Shown: positions 1 to 8,688, numbered from the stretch's first letter. The stretch: DNA of 64,000 bases from Phytobacter ursingii (GCA_901456055.1 CABDWT010000019.1:434001-498000), one strand, 5' to 3'. A program made the numbers and translations. Notes: a model not told the origin generated them from the letters alone.

Positions 1-377
1 AGCGGCAGGCATTCCCAGTACGCACGAGCCGGACGCACTCCCATCATGCCCCAGGCGACCAGCGGCACAAACAGCATCGACAGGCTCATGATAAACGCCC
101 CTTCCCCCAGCGACGGCGTGGTCGATACCGACCAAATCCACAGGCACAGGGTGAGCGCCATCCACAGGCCGCTAATCAAGACCTGACGGAGTTTCGCCAG
201 CGCAATAGGCTGCCCGCGACAAAATGGCAGCAACACCAGCGCCGCACCTAAAAAACGCAGCCCCAGAAAGGCGAAGACGGGCATACCGGATATGGCCTCG
301 CGGGAAAAGATCCAGCCGCAGGCGGCAATCATAGTGGTGATGACCAGGAACAGTTCTGCTTGTCGTTGCCGGTTCAT
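1..377 (-). CDS. EamA/DMT-family transporter, N-terminal part (cut by window edge)
   Basis: Reads leftward from an ATG at 377 and leaves the window at position 1, so only about 125 residues are visible. The translation begins MNRQRQAELFLVITTMIAA and continues as hydrophobic helices separated by short charged loops; the stretch GWIFSREAISGMPVFAFLG is typical of the first EamA repeat of drug/metabolite transporters. This family exports or imports small metabolites across the inner membrane by a 10-helix bundle. The substrate cannot be told. It lies 64 bp downstream of the LacI-family gene on the same strand, with a GC hairpin (about 400-419) between them, so co-transcription is possible but not shown. 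Confidence 0.75.
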   Translation of the reverse strand, partial: MNRQRQAELFLVITTMIAACGWIFSREAISGMPVFAFLGLRFLGAALVLLPFCRGQPIALAKLRQVLISGLWMALTLCLWIWSVSTTPSLGEGAFIMSLSMLFVPLVAWGMMGVRPARAYWECLP

Positions 378-441
378 TGGCAAAGCCCCTAACGTATAAC
401 CCGCCAGCGAAAAGGCGGGCAAAAAAATCACATCAATATTC

Positions 442-1422
442 TCAGGCGCTGGCGCGGGAAACGTATTGCCAGTCCATCATGATCCTCTGCGCCGGGGCCT
501 CGGGATTATCTATTTTATTGAGCAATAACCCAACGGCCTGGCGGCCAATCTCTTTTGACGGCTGATAGACCGTCGTCAGCGGCGGCGTAACCATTTCCGC
601 CAGTTCTGTACCATCAAACCCGACCACCGCAATATCCTGGGGCATTTTCAGCCCGGCTTCATGAATAGCCAGTACGGCCCCCGCTGCGAGAGTATCCGAC
701 ACGGCAAATACCGCATCAGGACGTTCAGTATTGCGCAGTAAAGCCTGCATGGCGGCTTTCCCGGCGCTAAAACTCAGGTCGCTCGCATACTCAACGACCG
801 TATAATCACGCTGATGCGCCTTAAGTCCGGCGCGGTAACCCTCTTCGCGTGAGCGGGCATATTTATAGCTGAGATCGTGGTTAATCAGCGCGATACGTTG
901 ACAGCCGCGCGCCAGCAACTGATCAATCACACATTGCGCTGCGTCGACATCGTCAATGCCTACACAGGAGACATCACCGTCATCGGCATATTCCGCGCAC
1001 TGCACCCAGGGGGCGCTGCCGATAAGCGTCGCCAGTTCCGGCAAGCGCGAGGAGGCGTCCATGGTGATAATGCCGTCGACGATTTTCCCGGACAGCAGGT
1101 TGAGTGCCGAGCGTGAGCGCTCCATGTCCGAACCGGTATTGCACAGCAGGATACGAAAACCGTTTTTTTCCGCTTCTTCTTCAATCCCTTTCACTACCTC
1201 GGCGCAGAACGGGTTGGCGATGTTGGAAACCAGCACCAGAATCATTGAGCTGCGGGCGGTACGCAACTGGCGCGCCAGCAGGTTCGGCTGGTAATTGCTT
1301 TCAGCAATGGCTTTGAGTACGCGCTCGCGGTTTTTGGCTTTAACGGATTCACTGTTATTGAGCACGCGCGAAACGGTCGCGACGGAAACGCCAGCCAGCC
1401 TGGCGATTTTTTGAATGGACAT
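442..1422 (-). CDS. LacI/GalR-family transcriptional regulator
   Basis: A 326-residue protein of standard LacI-family length. Residues 1-50 form the helix-turn-helix and hinge (MSIQKIARLAGVSVATVSRV then LLARQLRTARS), with the AxxAGVSxATVSRVLN recognition motif intact. The rest is a periplasmic-binding-protein-like sensor domain that ends VGFDGTELAEMVTPPLTTVY, the usual LacI C-terminal signature. It probably binds a sugar or nucleoside and releases an operator. The nearest plausible target is the sugar operon at 2330-5793, whose promoter region carries two identical LacI-type palindromes (5816-5827 and 5848-5859); that link is inference, because about 900 bp of repeat DNA lies between the regulator and the operon. 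No matching operator is seen before its own start. Confidence 0.9.
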   Translation of the reverse strand: MSIQKIARLAGVSVATVSRVLNNSESVKAKNRERVLKAIAESNYQPNLLARQLRTARSSMILVLVSNIANPFCAEVVKGIEEEAEKNGFRILLCNTGSDMERSRSALNLLSGKIVDGIITMDASSRLPELATLIGSAPWVQCAEYADDGDVSCVGIDDVDAAQCVIDQLLARGCQRIALINHDLSYKYARSREEGYRAGLKAHQRDYTVVEYASDLSFSAGKAAMQALLRNTERPDAVFAVSDTLAAGAVLAIHEAGLKMPQDIAVVGFDGTELAEMVTPPLTTVYQPSKEIGRQAVGLLLNKIDNPEAPAQRIMMDWQYVSRASA

Positions 1423-1497
1423 AACGTCGATATTTCCTGCGGTTAGCGTCTGGCTAGCAGGCTACCACAACGTCAGATGGCATGCACGACGCACACC

Positions 1498-1573
1498 CGG
1501 TGCCGCATCCGGATAGCATGGCAGGCGTAAGCGCCGCCAGGGTTGTCCCGGATGCGGTTACGCCTTATCTGGG
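1498..1573. repeat. REP/BIME-like palindromes
   Basis: Two REP-like units in opposite orientation: GCCGCATCCGGA near 1502 and CCCGGATGCGGTTACGCC near 1548, matching the enterobacterial REP pattern GCCGGATGCGGC followed by a CGCCTTAT arm. They sit in the gap upstream of the LacI-family gene. Confidence 0.6.
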
Positions 1574-1574
1574 T

Positions 1575-1832
1575 TACTGGTTCGGTGCCCGATCGTAGAG
1601 GGGAAGGGATCCCCACACAAAATGTGAGCACGATCGGTTCCCTCTCCCTGAGGGAGAGGGCCAGGGTGAGGGGGAAAATGCGGCTTGGGAGGTGGGTTCC
1701 GTTCACCTTATGTTCATGGCGAAATGTCACCCCCGAACACGTGAACGGGTAAAGGGGAACACCGCGTTCCCCTTTACAATCCCCGCGGCCCCGCAAAGAA
1801 ATCGTTGCTTCGCACTGCGTTCGCCTCCCGCC
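1575..1832. repeat. 258-bp direct repeat, copy 1
   Basis: Nearly identical to 2059-2316; I count about four substitutions. It contains the perfect hairpin CCCTCTCCCTGAGGGAGAGG at 1640-1660 and a second inverted repeat AAAGGGGAACACCGCGTTCC around 1752-1777. Open frames across it are only translations of the repeat. A diverged partial copy lies at about 12885-13005. Confidence 0.9.
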
Positions 1833-2058
1833 CCGCTGCCTGCGGTCGGTTTGACTCGACGTCGTGTCTCGACAAACCTCAGTCCGCCATCCCTGGCGGC
1901 CTGACCTTGTCATCGGGTCTTCGTCTCACCGATTTCAGCGGGGACTCAACCTCCTCGCTGCACGCTCTGCACCAGGGGGGACAAAGATGTCGCTATGGTT
2001 ATCATGTGGGAAAACGAGTAAGCCATGACTAAAAAGGGTTGAAGATGTTCACAGTATC

Positions 2059-2316
2059 TACTGGTTCGGTGCCCGATCGTAGAGGGGAAGGGCTCCCCAC
2101 ACAAAATGTGAGCACGATCGGTTCCCTCTCCCTGAGGGAGAGGGCCAGGGTGAGGGGGAAAATGCGGCCTGGGAGGTGGGTTCCGTTCACCTTATGTTCA
2201 TGGCGAAATGTCACCCCCGAACACGTGAACGGGTAAAGGGGAACACCGCGTTCCCCTTTACAATCCCCGCGGCCCCGCAAAGAAATCGGTGCTTCGCACT
2301 GCGTTCGCCACCCGCC
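2059..2316. repeat. 258-bp direct repeat, copy 2
   Basis: Second copy of the 1575-1832 element, starting at the same sequence TACTGGTTCGGTGCCCGATC. It ends 14 bp before the stop codon of the Gfo/Idh/MocA gene. The 226 bp between the two copies (1833-2058) contains short GC palindromes such as GCCGCCAGGG-type arms and no credible gene. Confidence 0.9.
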
Positions 2317-2329
2317 AGGTCAACCAATA

Positions 2330-3478
2330 TCAATACGCCACCGTCACCCACTTTTGCTGCTGGTGGCTTTGCAGGATGGCGTCGATAATAAACATCACAT
2401 TGGCCCCATCGTAAAACGAGGCAAATCGGGCCTCGTCACGAGCAGGCATTTTCCCGTCCTTTACCGCACGATAGAAGTTTAGCATCATGTTTTTAAACGC
2501 ATCCGGCCAGCCTTCGATATGTCCTCCCGGGAAATGCGCGCTGGCGGCGACATCCGGAGACATCAGCCCGGGGTCATCAGTCAGGATCTGGTTAGGCTGC
2601 TGGCGATGGCCAATCCACAGTTGTTGCGGCACTTCCTGATCCCAACCCAGTGAGCACTCACTACCGTTTATTTCAAAACTCAGGCGATTTTTCCGCCCTG
2701 CGCTCACCTGCGACACGCTAAAGCACCCTTTGCTGCCATCGTCAAAACGCACCAGCACCGAACCGGCGTCCTCGGTGGTGACGGTTTTATCCTCCACCTC
2801 TGCCGCCTGATGCGTATGGGTGAAAGTCGCGGCTCCACGGCTGGCTTTGCGAGTCGGCCAGACGATGGATAAATCCGCCATCACCTGGGTAATACGCCGC
2901 CCGGTGACAAACTGCAGCGTGTCGCACCAGTGCGAACCGATATCCGCTACCGCCCGCGACGGACCGCCGGATGCCGCATCCACGCGCCAGTTATAGTCCG
3001 TTTCCAGCAGCATCCAGTCCTGCAGATAGCTGCCATAGACAGAAAACAACCTGCCCAGCCGCCCGGACTGACGCAAACTCGCCGCCTGCTGAACCATCGC
3101 AAACTGGCGATAGACGAAACTGACGCCGTGCACCACGTTCGCTTGTTCGGCAAGCGCCACCAGCTCACGCGCCTCTTCGACCGTCATACACAGCGGCTTT
3201 TCCGAAAATACGTGCTTTCCGGCCCGCAGAATCTGGCGGTTTATTTCCGCATGCAAATGGTTGGGCGTGCAGTTATGCACCACCTGTAATCCCGGATGCG
3301 CCAGCAGTTCCTCTGCGCTGGCATAGGCGTGCGGAACCCCGAGCAGCCGCGCCTTTTGCTGGGCGTCCGCCAGATTCGCATCGCACAGCGCCACCACCTC
3401 AACAAAGCCCAGCCGCCGAATAGCTTCAATATGCGCCGGGCCAATAAACCCGGTGCCAATAATTCCGACCTGAATCAT
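2330..3478 (-). CDS. Gfo/Idh/MocA-family oxidoreductase
   Basis: A 382-residue NAD(P)-dependent sugar or inositol dehydrogenase. The N-terminal Rossmann motif is MIQVGIIGTGFIGPAHIEAI (GxGxxG at residues 8-13). The conserved EKP motif appears in HVFSEKPLCMTVEEA, and the C-terminal alpha/beta domain follows with DIGSHWCDTLQFVTG supplying the expected Asp and His of the active site. Its start overlaps the stop of the upstream isomerase gene by 4 bp (ATGA at 3475-3478), so the two are translationally coupled. With the permease and the isomerase it forms a three-gene sugar catabolism operon. The actual substrate (for example a keto-sugar, glucoside or inositol) is not readable from sequence. Confidence 0.92.
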   Translation of the reverse strand: MIQVGIIGTGFIGPAHIEAIRRLGFVEVVALCDANLADAQQKARLLGVPHAYASAEELLAHPGLQVVHNCTPNHLHAEINRQILRAGKHVFSEKPLCMTVEEARELVALAEQANVVHGVSFVYRQFAMVQQAASLRQSGRLGRLFSVYGSYLQDWMLLETDYNWRVDAASGGPSRAVADIGSHWCDTLQFVTGRRITQVMADLSIVWPTRKASRGAATFTHTHQAAEVEDKTVTTEDAGSVLVRFDDGSKGCFSVSQVSAGRKNRLSFEINGSECSLGWDQEVPQQLWIGHRQQPNQILTDDPGLMSPDVAASAHFPGGHIEGWPDAFKNMMLNFYRAVKDGKMPARDEARFASFYDGANVMFIIDAILQSHQQQKWVTVAY

Positions 3479-4539
3479 TCCACACTCCCCAGCCCTAACA
3501 TGTTGCGCACGCTACTCCGGTCTTCTTGCCCGGCGGCAAAATCATCAAACGCATGTTCCGACACAGGAATAATGTGACGGCGAATGAACTCACTTCCTTC
3601 CCGCGCGCCGGTCTCTCCGGCTTTCAGGCAGCACTCCCACTCCAGTACGGCCCAGCCGTCATACCCGTATTGGGTGAGTTTGCTGAACACCGCGCCAAAA
3701 TCGATTTGCCCGTCCCCCGGCGAGCGAAAACGTCCCGGCCTGTCAGCCCAGCCCTGATAACCGCCATAAACACCGCTACGCCCCGTTTTCCGGTACTCCG
3801 CATCCTTGACATGGAACGCCTTGATACGCTCATGGTAAATATCGATAAAGGCCAGATAATCAAGCTGTTGTAGATGAAGATGGCTCGGATCATAGAGAAT
3901 ATTGCAGCGCGGGTGGTGGTCTACGCCGTCAAGAAATCGTTCAAAGGTGGCACCATCATGCAGGTCTTCGCCGGGGTGGATTTCGTAGCACAGATCCACA
4001 CCCTGCTCATCAAAGCTGTCGAGCACTGGCCGCCATCGGCGGGCCAGTTCAGCAAATGCCTCTTTAAACAACAAGGCGTTATGGGGAGGCCACGGGTAGA
4101 GATAAGGCCAGGCCAGCGCGCCGGAAAAGGTTGCATGCGCGCGTAACCCGAGGTTTCGCGAAGCCCGCGCCGCCTGGCACAGTTTTTCTGTCGCCCAGGC
4201 CTGACGCGCCGATGGATTTCCACGCCGCGACGCCGGAGCGAAGCTATCAAACGCGGCATCATAGGCCGGATGTACCGCAATGAGTTGCCCTTCAAGATGC
4301 GTGGAAAGCTCGCTAATCACCAGCCCGCGATCCGCCAGCACGCCGCGCACATCGTCACAATAACTCTGGCTTTGCGCCGCCTGTTCGACATCAAAAATCG
4401 CCGGGTGGTTACAGGGAATTTGCAGCGCCTTGTAGCCCAGACCTGCCGCCCAATCGGCCAGCCCTTCCAGGGTATTAAATGGCGGCTGCTCCCCAATGAA
4501 TTGCGCCAGAAAAATCGCCGGCCCTTGAATGGTTTTCAT
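3475..4539 (-). CDS. Sugar phosphate isomerase/epimerase (AP endonuclease 2 family TIM barrel)
   Basis: 354 residues from the ATG at 4539, which has a strong ribosome site (GGGAGGT) seven bases upstream; a GTG at 4551 would add four residues but lacks such a site. The protein shows the xylose-isomerase-like TIM barrel pattern: CYEIHPGEDLHDG (metal-binding Glu and His), NILYDPSHLHLQQLDY (Asp and His), and IKAFHVKDAEY (His). The late Glu, in GWAVLEWECC, completes the metal site. Members isomerise or epimerise sugars such as inosose or keto-sugars. It overlaps the dehydrogenase by 4 bp and starts 15 bp after the permease stop, so all three are one operon. Confidence 0.9.
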   Translation of the reverse strand: MKTIQGPAIFLAQFIGEQPPFNTLEGLADWAAGLGYKALQIPCNHPAIFDVEQAAQSQSYCDDVRGVLADRGLVISELSTHLEGQLIAVHPAYDAAFDSFAPASRRGNPSARQAWATEKLCQAARASRNLGLRAHATFSGALAWPYLYPWPPHNALLFKEAFAELARRWRPVLDSFDEQGVDLCYEIHPGEDLHDGATFERFLDGVDHHPRCNILYDPSHLHLQQLDYLAFIDIYHERIKAFHVKDAEYRKTGRSGVYGGYQGWADRPGRFRSPGDGQIDFGAVFSKLTQYGYDGWAVLEWECCLKAGETGAREGSEFIRRHIIPVSEHAFDDFAAGQEDRSSVRNMLGLGSVE

Positions 4540-4554
4540 AGCACCTCCCACAGC

Positions 4555-5793
4555 TTATGCGTGCTCTTGATCGTTGTATTTAAAAGAAAGAAGGAAAATC
4601 AGCGCGATAACGGCCGCGGCAATCGCCGGGATCCACCAGAAGGTTACCCACGCCTGTGGCAACGTCTGCCCGGCGACAAGGCGGTTATACAGCGCACCGG
4701 AAATTTGCGAGCCCAGCAGCATGCCAATGCCGTAGGTGAACATCACAATCATGCTTTGTGCCTGACCTTTTACCTTCTCGCCCGCCACGCGGTCGGTGTA
4801 GATAAAGCCGACCACAAAGAAGAAGTCGTAACAGACACCGTGTAACAAAATGCCGAGATAGAGCAGGAACCGCCCTTCCTCACTCACTCCGAGAGCAAAG
4901 AAAGCATAACGTACAAACCAGGCGCACATGCCAATAAGCAGCATGTACTTCACACCCAGACGGCGAAACAGCAACGGGATCACCAGCATAAAGAAAATTT
5001 CAGACATCTGGCCGAAGGACATAGCAGTACTCACGTCCCCCACGCCCGCATCTGCCAGATAGGAAGCGGTGTAGGCGTAATAAGTGCCAAGTGGGACAGA
5101 AATCAGCATCGCGCAGAGCGAGAAGACAAAGAAGTGACGGGTTTTCAGCAGGGCAAATGCATCGGCGCAGAACAGGTCACGCATGGCAACGGGCAGCCCT
5201 TTAGCAGGCGCTGGCGTATGCGGCAGCGTCAGGCTATAGAGCGCCAGCGCCACGGAGCAGATTGCCGCCACCTGGAAAATGGTCACGCTCGACGAAATGC
5301 CCGTCACGCCGATAAAGATCCCCGCCACAATCCAGCCAATGGTGCCGAACACGCGTACCACCGGGAAGGTTTTATCGATATTGCTCAGGCTGTGGAAGGC
5401 GATGTTGTTGGTCAGCGCCAAAGTGGGCATGTAGCACAGCGTATAGCCAAACAGCAGCGCGATTAGCATGGCACCGTTCTCTGCCACCAGCGCCTGCGGC
5501 ACAAACATTAAAATCGCGGCCCCCGCCAGATGCATCACCGCCATCACTTTCTGCGAGGCGAAGAAGCGGTCCACCAGCATGCCGAGTACGAACGGCGACA
5601 GAATGGACGCGATTGGCCCGGCGGAAAAGGCGTCGCCAATCAGCAGCGACATGTTGTGCTGCGTCATCACCAGACCGAGCGTGACCGACCAGCTACCCCA
5701 GATAAAAAACTGTAAAAACATCATCAGCGACAGCCGGGGAACCAGCAGTCGATGCTGAACGAGATTTCCACTACTTTCGGTTGTTGACACCAT
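4555..5793 (-). CDS. MFS transporter, nucleoside:H+ symporter (NupG/XapB/YegT) type
   Basis: 412 residues with about twelve membrane helices. The N-terminus RLSLMMFLQFFIWGSWSVTL is the hallmark of the NHS (NupG-like) family, as is ALTNNIAFHSL in helix 4 and the following RVFGTIGWI. Members import nucleosides or, in operons of this kind, sugars and glucosides. It is the first gene of the operon with the isomerase and dehydrogenase, so it most likely brings in their substrate. Start is the ATG at 5793 with GAGG eight bases upstream. Two LacI-type operators sit at 23-66 bp upstream of the start. Confidence 0.9.
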   Translation of the reverse strand: MVSTTESSGNLVQHRLLVPRLSLMMFLQFFIWGSWSVTLGLVMTQHNMSLLIGDAFSAGPIASILSPFVLGMLVDRFFASQKVMAVMHLAGAAILMFVPQALVAENGAMLIALLFGYTLCYMPTLALTNNIAFHSLSNIDKTFPVVRVFGTIGWIVAGIFIGVTGISSSVTIFQVAAICSVALALYSLTLPHTPAPAKGLPVAMRDLFCADAFALLKTRHFFVFSLCAMLISVPLGTYYAYTASYLADAGVGDVSTAMSFGQMSEIFFMLVIPLLFRRLGVKYMLLIGMCAWFVRYAFFALGVSEEGRFLLYLGILLHGVCYDFFFVVGFIYTDRVAGEKVKGQAQSMIVMFTYGIGMLLGSQISGALYNRLVAGQTLPQAWVTFWWIPAIAAAVIALIFLLSFKYNDQEHA

Positions 5794-5815
5794 TTTTTTG
5801 CCTCACCCATTAAAA

Positions 5816-5859
5816 GTAATCGATTACAAAACACACCAAGGACAAAAGTAATCGATTAC
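5816..5859 (-). promoter_or_regulatory. Paired LacI-family operators
   Basis: The perfect 12-bp palindrome GTAATCGATTAC occurs twice, at 5816-5827 and 5848-5859; both copies are flanked by A on the left and A on the right (AGTAATCGATTACA). Centre-to-centre distance is 32 bp, about three DNA turns, which suits side-by-side or looped binding of a LacI-family dimer or tetramer. They lie just upstream of the sugar permease. Confidence 0.8.
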
Positions 5860-5956
5860 AAATTATTTGACTTGCAGAATGACGCCATTGTGGGAGATCT
5901 ATCACGATAAATTTACTGGGGAGAAATTGCCCCGCCGGATCTGGCGAGGCAGCGTG

Positions 5957-7354
5957 TTATGCGCGTTTCTGAGGACGACGTAATGCGCGGAAAGCAACAA
6001 ACAGGAAGACGATCCACACCGGCAGCAGAATGGCAGACAGCCGCATCCCGTCCATGGTGCACATCAGCACGAGGATCATCAGCATAAAAGCGATGCACAG
6101 ATAATTGCCGAAAGGATAGAGCAGCGCCTTAAACTGGGGATCGCGCCCTTTTCGGCGCATCGCGGCGCGGAATTTCAGGTGCGCCAGCGAAATCATGATC
6201 CAGTTCAGCAGCAGCGTCGCCACCACCAGCGCCATCAACAGCCCGAACGCCTCTTTTGGCAGGATATAGTTAACCAGTACCACCAGCGAGGTGATCGCCC
6301 CGGAGAGGAGCAACGAGTTAACCGGCACGCCGCGACGGCTGACGCGGGTCAGGAAGGCGGGCGCGTTGCCCTGTACTGACAGACCAAACAACATACGGCT
6401 ATTGGAATAGACACCGCTGTTGTAGACCGACAGCGAGGCCACCAGGATGACAAAATTCAGTGCCGATGCCACGAGATTGCTGTTCAGGTTGTGGAAAATC
6501 ATCACAAAGGGACTGCTGTCGGCTTTGATATCGACCCACGGATACAGCGCCAGTAGAACCACCAGAGAACCGATATAAAACAGCAGGATGCGGTAGACCA
6601 CCTGGTTGACTGCTTTCGGGATGGTGGTGTGCGGCTCGCTGGCCTCAGCCGCCGTGATACCAATCAGTTCAAGGCCGCCGAAGGAAAACATAATCACCGC
6701 AAGGGAGAGGATCAGGCCGTTCCAGCCGGTGGCGAAGAAACCGCCGTGAGACCAGAGATTGTCGAAGCTGGCCTTCTCTCCGCCATGACCACCGAACAGC
6801 ATCCACAGACCAAAACCGATCATGCCAATGATCGCCAGCACTTTGATAAGGGCAAACCAGAACTCGGTTTCGCCATACAGACGCACATTCACCAGATTGA
6901 CAGCATTAATAATGATGAAGAAGGCGGCAGCCCAGATCCAGGTTGGGACATCGGGAAACCAGTACTGCATATAGATGCCGGCGGCGGTCAGTTCCGCCAT
7001 ACCTACCAGCACAAACATCGCCCAATAGTTCCAGCCGGATAAGAAGCCCGCAAACGGCCCCCAGTATTTAAAGGCAAAATGGGCAAATGAACCGGAAACT
7101 GGCTCTTCTACCACCATCTCACCGAGCTGGCGCATAATTAAGAAGGCAATAATGCCTGCGACACCATAGCCCAGCAGCACCGCCGGACCCGCCATCTGGA
7201 TTGCCGGACCGATACCTAAAAATAGCCCGGTACCGATAGCGCCCCCCAGGGCGATTAATTGAATATGGCGGTTTTTCAATCCCCGTTGCAGCGTCGGCCC
7301 CGAATCCGACGCGGTATCTGCTGAGTGCTCAGATACCTTTGACGCGTTTTTCAC
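5957..7354 (-). CDS. pheP: Phenylalanine-specific permease PheP
   Basis: 465 residues, closely matching E. coli PheP over its full length: GLKNRHIQLIALGGAIGTGL at residues 25-44, EEPVSGSFAHFAFKYWGPFA, and GLELIGITAAEASEPH in helix 6. It is a 12-helix inner-membrane amino acid:H+ symporter of the AAT/APC family that imports phenylalanine. The C-terminus ends LRRPQKRA. It is monocistronic: it reads leftward, and the next gene on the left reads the same way but is 163 bp away behind the LacI operators. The neighbours differ from E. coli, where pheP sits in another context. Confidence 0.95.
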   Translation of the reverse strand: MKNASKVSEHSADTASDSGPTLQRGLKNRHIQLIALGGAIGTGLFLGIGPAIQMAGPAVLLGYGVAGIIAFLIMRQLGEMVVEEPVSGSFAHFAFKYWGPFAGFLSGWNYWAMFVLVGMAELTAAGIYMQYWFPDVPTWIWAAAFFIIINAVNLVNVRLYGETEFWFALIKVLAIIGMIGFGLWMLFGGHGGEKASFDNLWSHGGFFATGWNGLILSLAVIMFSFGGLELIGITAAEASEPHTTIPKAVNQVVYRILLFYIGSLVVLLALYPWVDIKADSSPFVMIFHNLNSNLVASALNFVILVASLSVYNSGVYSNSRMLFGLSVQGNAPAFLTRVSRRGVPVNSLLLSGAITSLVVLVNYILPKEAFGLLMALVVATLLLNWIMISLAHLKFRAAMRRKGRDPQFKALLYPFGNYLCIAFMLMILVLMCTMDGMRLSAILLPVWIVFLFVAFRALRRPQKRA

Positions 7355-7725
7355 GTCTTTCCCCTTTTCGTGTTTTCATAAAGCCGCACCTTTTAACATT
7401 TACGGCACGGTGTAGCAAGAAAGTCAGGGCTGCGGAAAAGGGCCTCCTGAGCAGGCATATGATATCTCCCGCCCTTTAGACACGCGGGATGATAACCCGG
7501 TTTGCGATGATGGATGTCAGGGTGAAAAGGCAAAACCCGGCGCATTTGCGGCAGAATAAACCCGAAAAACCGTATCACGCATTGTGCTTGAATATCGCAA
7601 CGTCAAAGAGCAAAGTGGCTCGGCACGCGGCGTGTCATGCCGCTGTCAGGTTGCTGTCGGGTGCATGTCGTGTCGCCATTTTCGCTTTTGGGCAACGCTG
7701 TGATCCTGCTTACCACGGAGACATT
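7355..7725. other. Intergenic region between divergent pheP and the XRE gene
   Basis: 371 bp holding the promoters of pheP (leftward) and of the XRE gene (rightward). A short inverted pair of GC-rich arms lies near 7520-7560. I recognise no clear TyrR box or other operator, and the open frames here are not convincing genes. Confidence 0.4.
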
Positions 7726-8196
7726 ATGATGAGTACCAATCGAGTGAAAGAATTCCGCCTTGCCCGTGCCTGGTCTCAGGAACAGCTCGCGGAAATGGCG
7801 GCATTAAGCGTGCGTACCATACAGCGCATTGAAAACCAGGAACAACCAAGCCTGGAAACACTCAGCGCTCTGGCGGCCGTTTTTGAGGTGAGCGTCAGCG
7901 AACTTTCCGGCAGCACGCAAAGCGAAGGCGATGAAGCGCTTGATCAGCGCATCACGGAAGCCAGAAAGCAGCTGGAAGAAGAAAGCCGCTTTTACCGTTC
8001 GGTATTAACCGCTGTGGTGGTCTGCGTTTTACTCTATATCCTCAATCGCACGACATCGCCAGAGAGCGTCTGGTCACTATGGGTAGCCGCTATCTGGGGC
8101 GCGTTACTGGTGGTGCGTGGACTGCGTGTTTTTGTCTTTGGCAATCTGATTGCCGGCTGGCAGAAAAAACGGCTGCAAAAGCTGCTGCGCAAATAA
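7726..8196 (+). CDS. XRE-family HTH protein with a two-helix membrane domain
   Basis: 156 residues from the ATG at 7726 (an in-frame ATG follows at once at 7729; CGGAG lies five to eight bases upstream). Residues 1-60 are a Cro/C1-type helix-turn-helix: RLARAWSQEQLAEMAALSVR and TIQRIENQEQPSLETLSALA. After an acidic coiled linker, two hydrophobic segments (SVLTAVVVCVLLYILN and LWVAAIWGALLVVRGLRVF) form a 2TM domain as found in membrane-linked XRE regulators of enterics. It is probably a membrane-tethered DNA-binding protein of unknown target. The open frame extends upstream to 7489 but without a ribosome site or conserved residues. Confidence 0.85.
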   Translation: MMSTNRVKEFRLARAWSQEQLAEMAALSVRTIQRIENQEQPSLETLSALAAVFEVSVSELSGSTQSEGDEALDQRITEARKQLEEESRFYRSVLTAVVVCVLLYILNRTTSPESVWSLWVAAIWGALLVVRGLRVFVFGNLIAGWQKKRLQKLLRK

Positions 8197-8202
8197 TCCA
8201 AT

Positions 8203-8229
8203 AAGCGCTACTGCCGCCGCGTAGCGCTT
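8203..8229. terminator. Convergent hairpin between XRE and GNAT genes
   Basis: Inverted repeat AAGCGCTAC / GTAGCGCTT with a nine-base loop between two convergent genes. There is no T-tract, so it may be a stabilising hairpin more than a strong terminator. Confidence 0.4.
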
Positions 8230-8238
8230 GCCCGGATC

Positions 8239-8688
8239 TTACAGGGTCTTGATAAAACACACTGCGTCATCCCTGCCGATATAGGCGCCATAATTGTCGG
8301 TAACGGTGTAGCCGTGCTTTTTATAAAACGCCACGGCCTTGTGGTTGACGCGCCGCGTTTCGAGAGCAATTTCACGATAGCCAAGCGCGCTTGCGGCCTC
8401 TTCCAGAAAGCGTAAAAGTGCGCTGCCGACCCCCGCTTCGCGACCGGTGGAATACATTCTTTTCAGTTCCGCCGTTTCCTGTGTTAACGGGCGAATGGCG
8501 CCGCAGCCTATCGCAATACCCTGCGCGTTTCGGGCCAGCGCCCATACTGCCCGCGCGGATTGCAGATCGGCAATATTAAAAGAGCGTTTGCCGCTGCTGC
8601 CGGTTATCTGCGCGAGCACGGCGGAAAGTTTTTCAATAAGCGCCTGCGAGTCTGCCGATGACGGATCGGCTTTTTCTATCTGGATCAT
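8239..8688 (-). CDS. GNAT-family N-acetyltransferase
   Basis: 149 residues, the normal size for a single GNAT domain. The acetyl-CoA pyrophosphate loop is seen as STGREAGVGSALLRFLEEAA, in place of the usual Q/RxxGxG/A, preceded by beta-4 ELKRMYS. The C-terminal part ETRRVNHKAVAFYKKHGYTV carries the conserved Asn and Tyr of motif B. It transfers acetyl from acetyl-CoA to an unknown amine. It stands alone, convergent with the XRE gene; the 163 bp upstream carry a GC hairpin near 8808-8832. Confidence 0.88.
   Translation of the reverse strand: MIQIEKADPSSADSQALIEKLSAVLAQITGSSGKRSFNIADLQSARAVWALARNAQGIAIGCGAIRPLTQETAELKRMYSTGREAGVGSALLRFLEEAASALGYREIALETRRVNHKAVAFYKKHGYTVTDNYGAYIGRDDAVCFIKTL

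Noticed and set aside
400-427. Terminator between the LacI and EamA genes
   Set aside because: The CCCGCC/GGCGGG hairpin has its A/T run on the wrong side for either gene's direction, so I do not call it a terminator.
1473-2388. Several open frames of 65-146 codons on both strands in the repeat region
   Set aside because: They encode the same peptide from each repeat copy, have no ribosome site, and lie across palindromes; they are by-products of the 258-bp repeats.
4270-4845. 191-codon plus-strand frame
   Set aside because: It is antisense to the isomerase and permease genes, which have clear domains.
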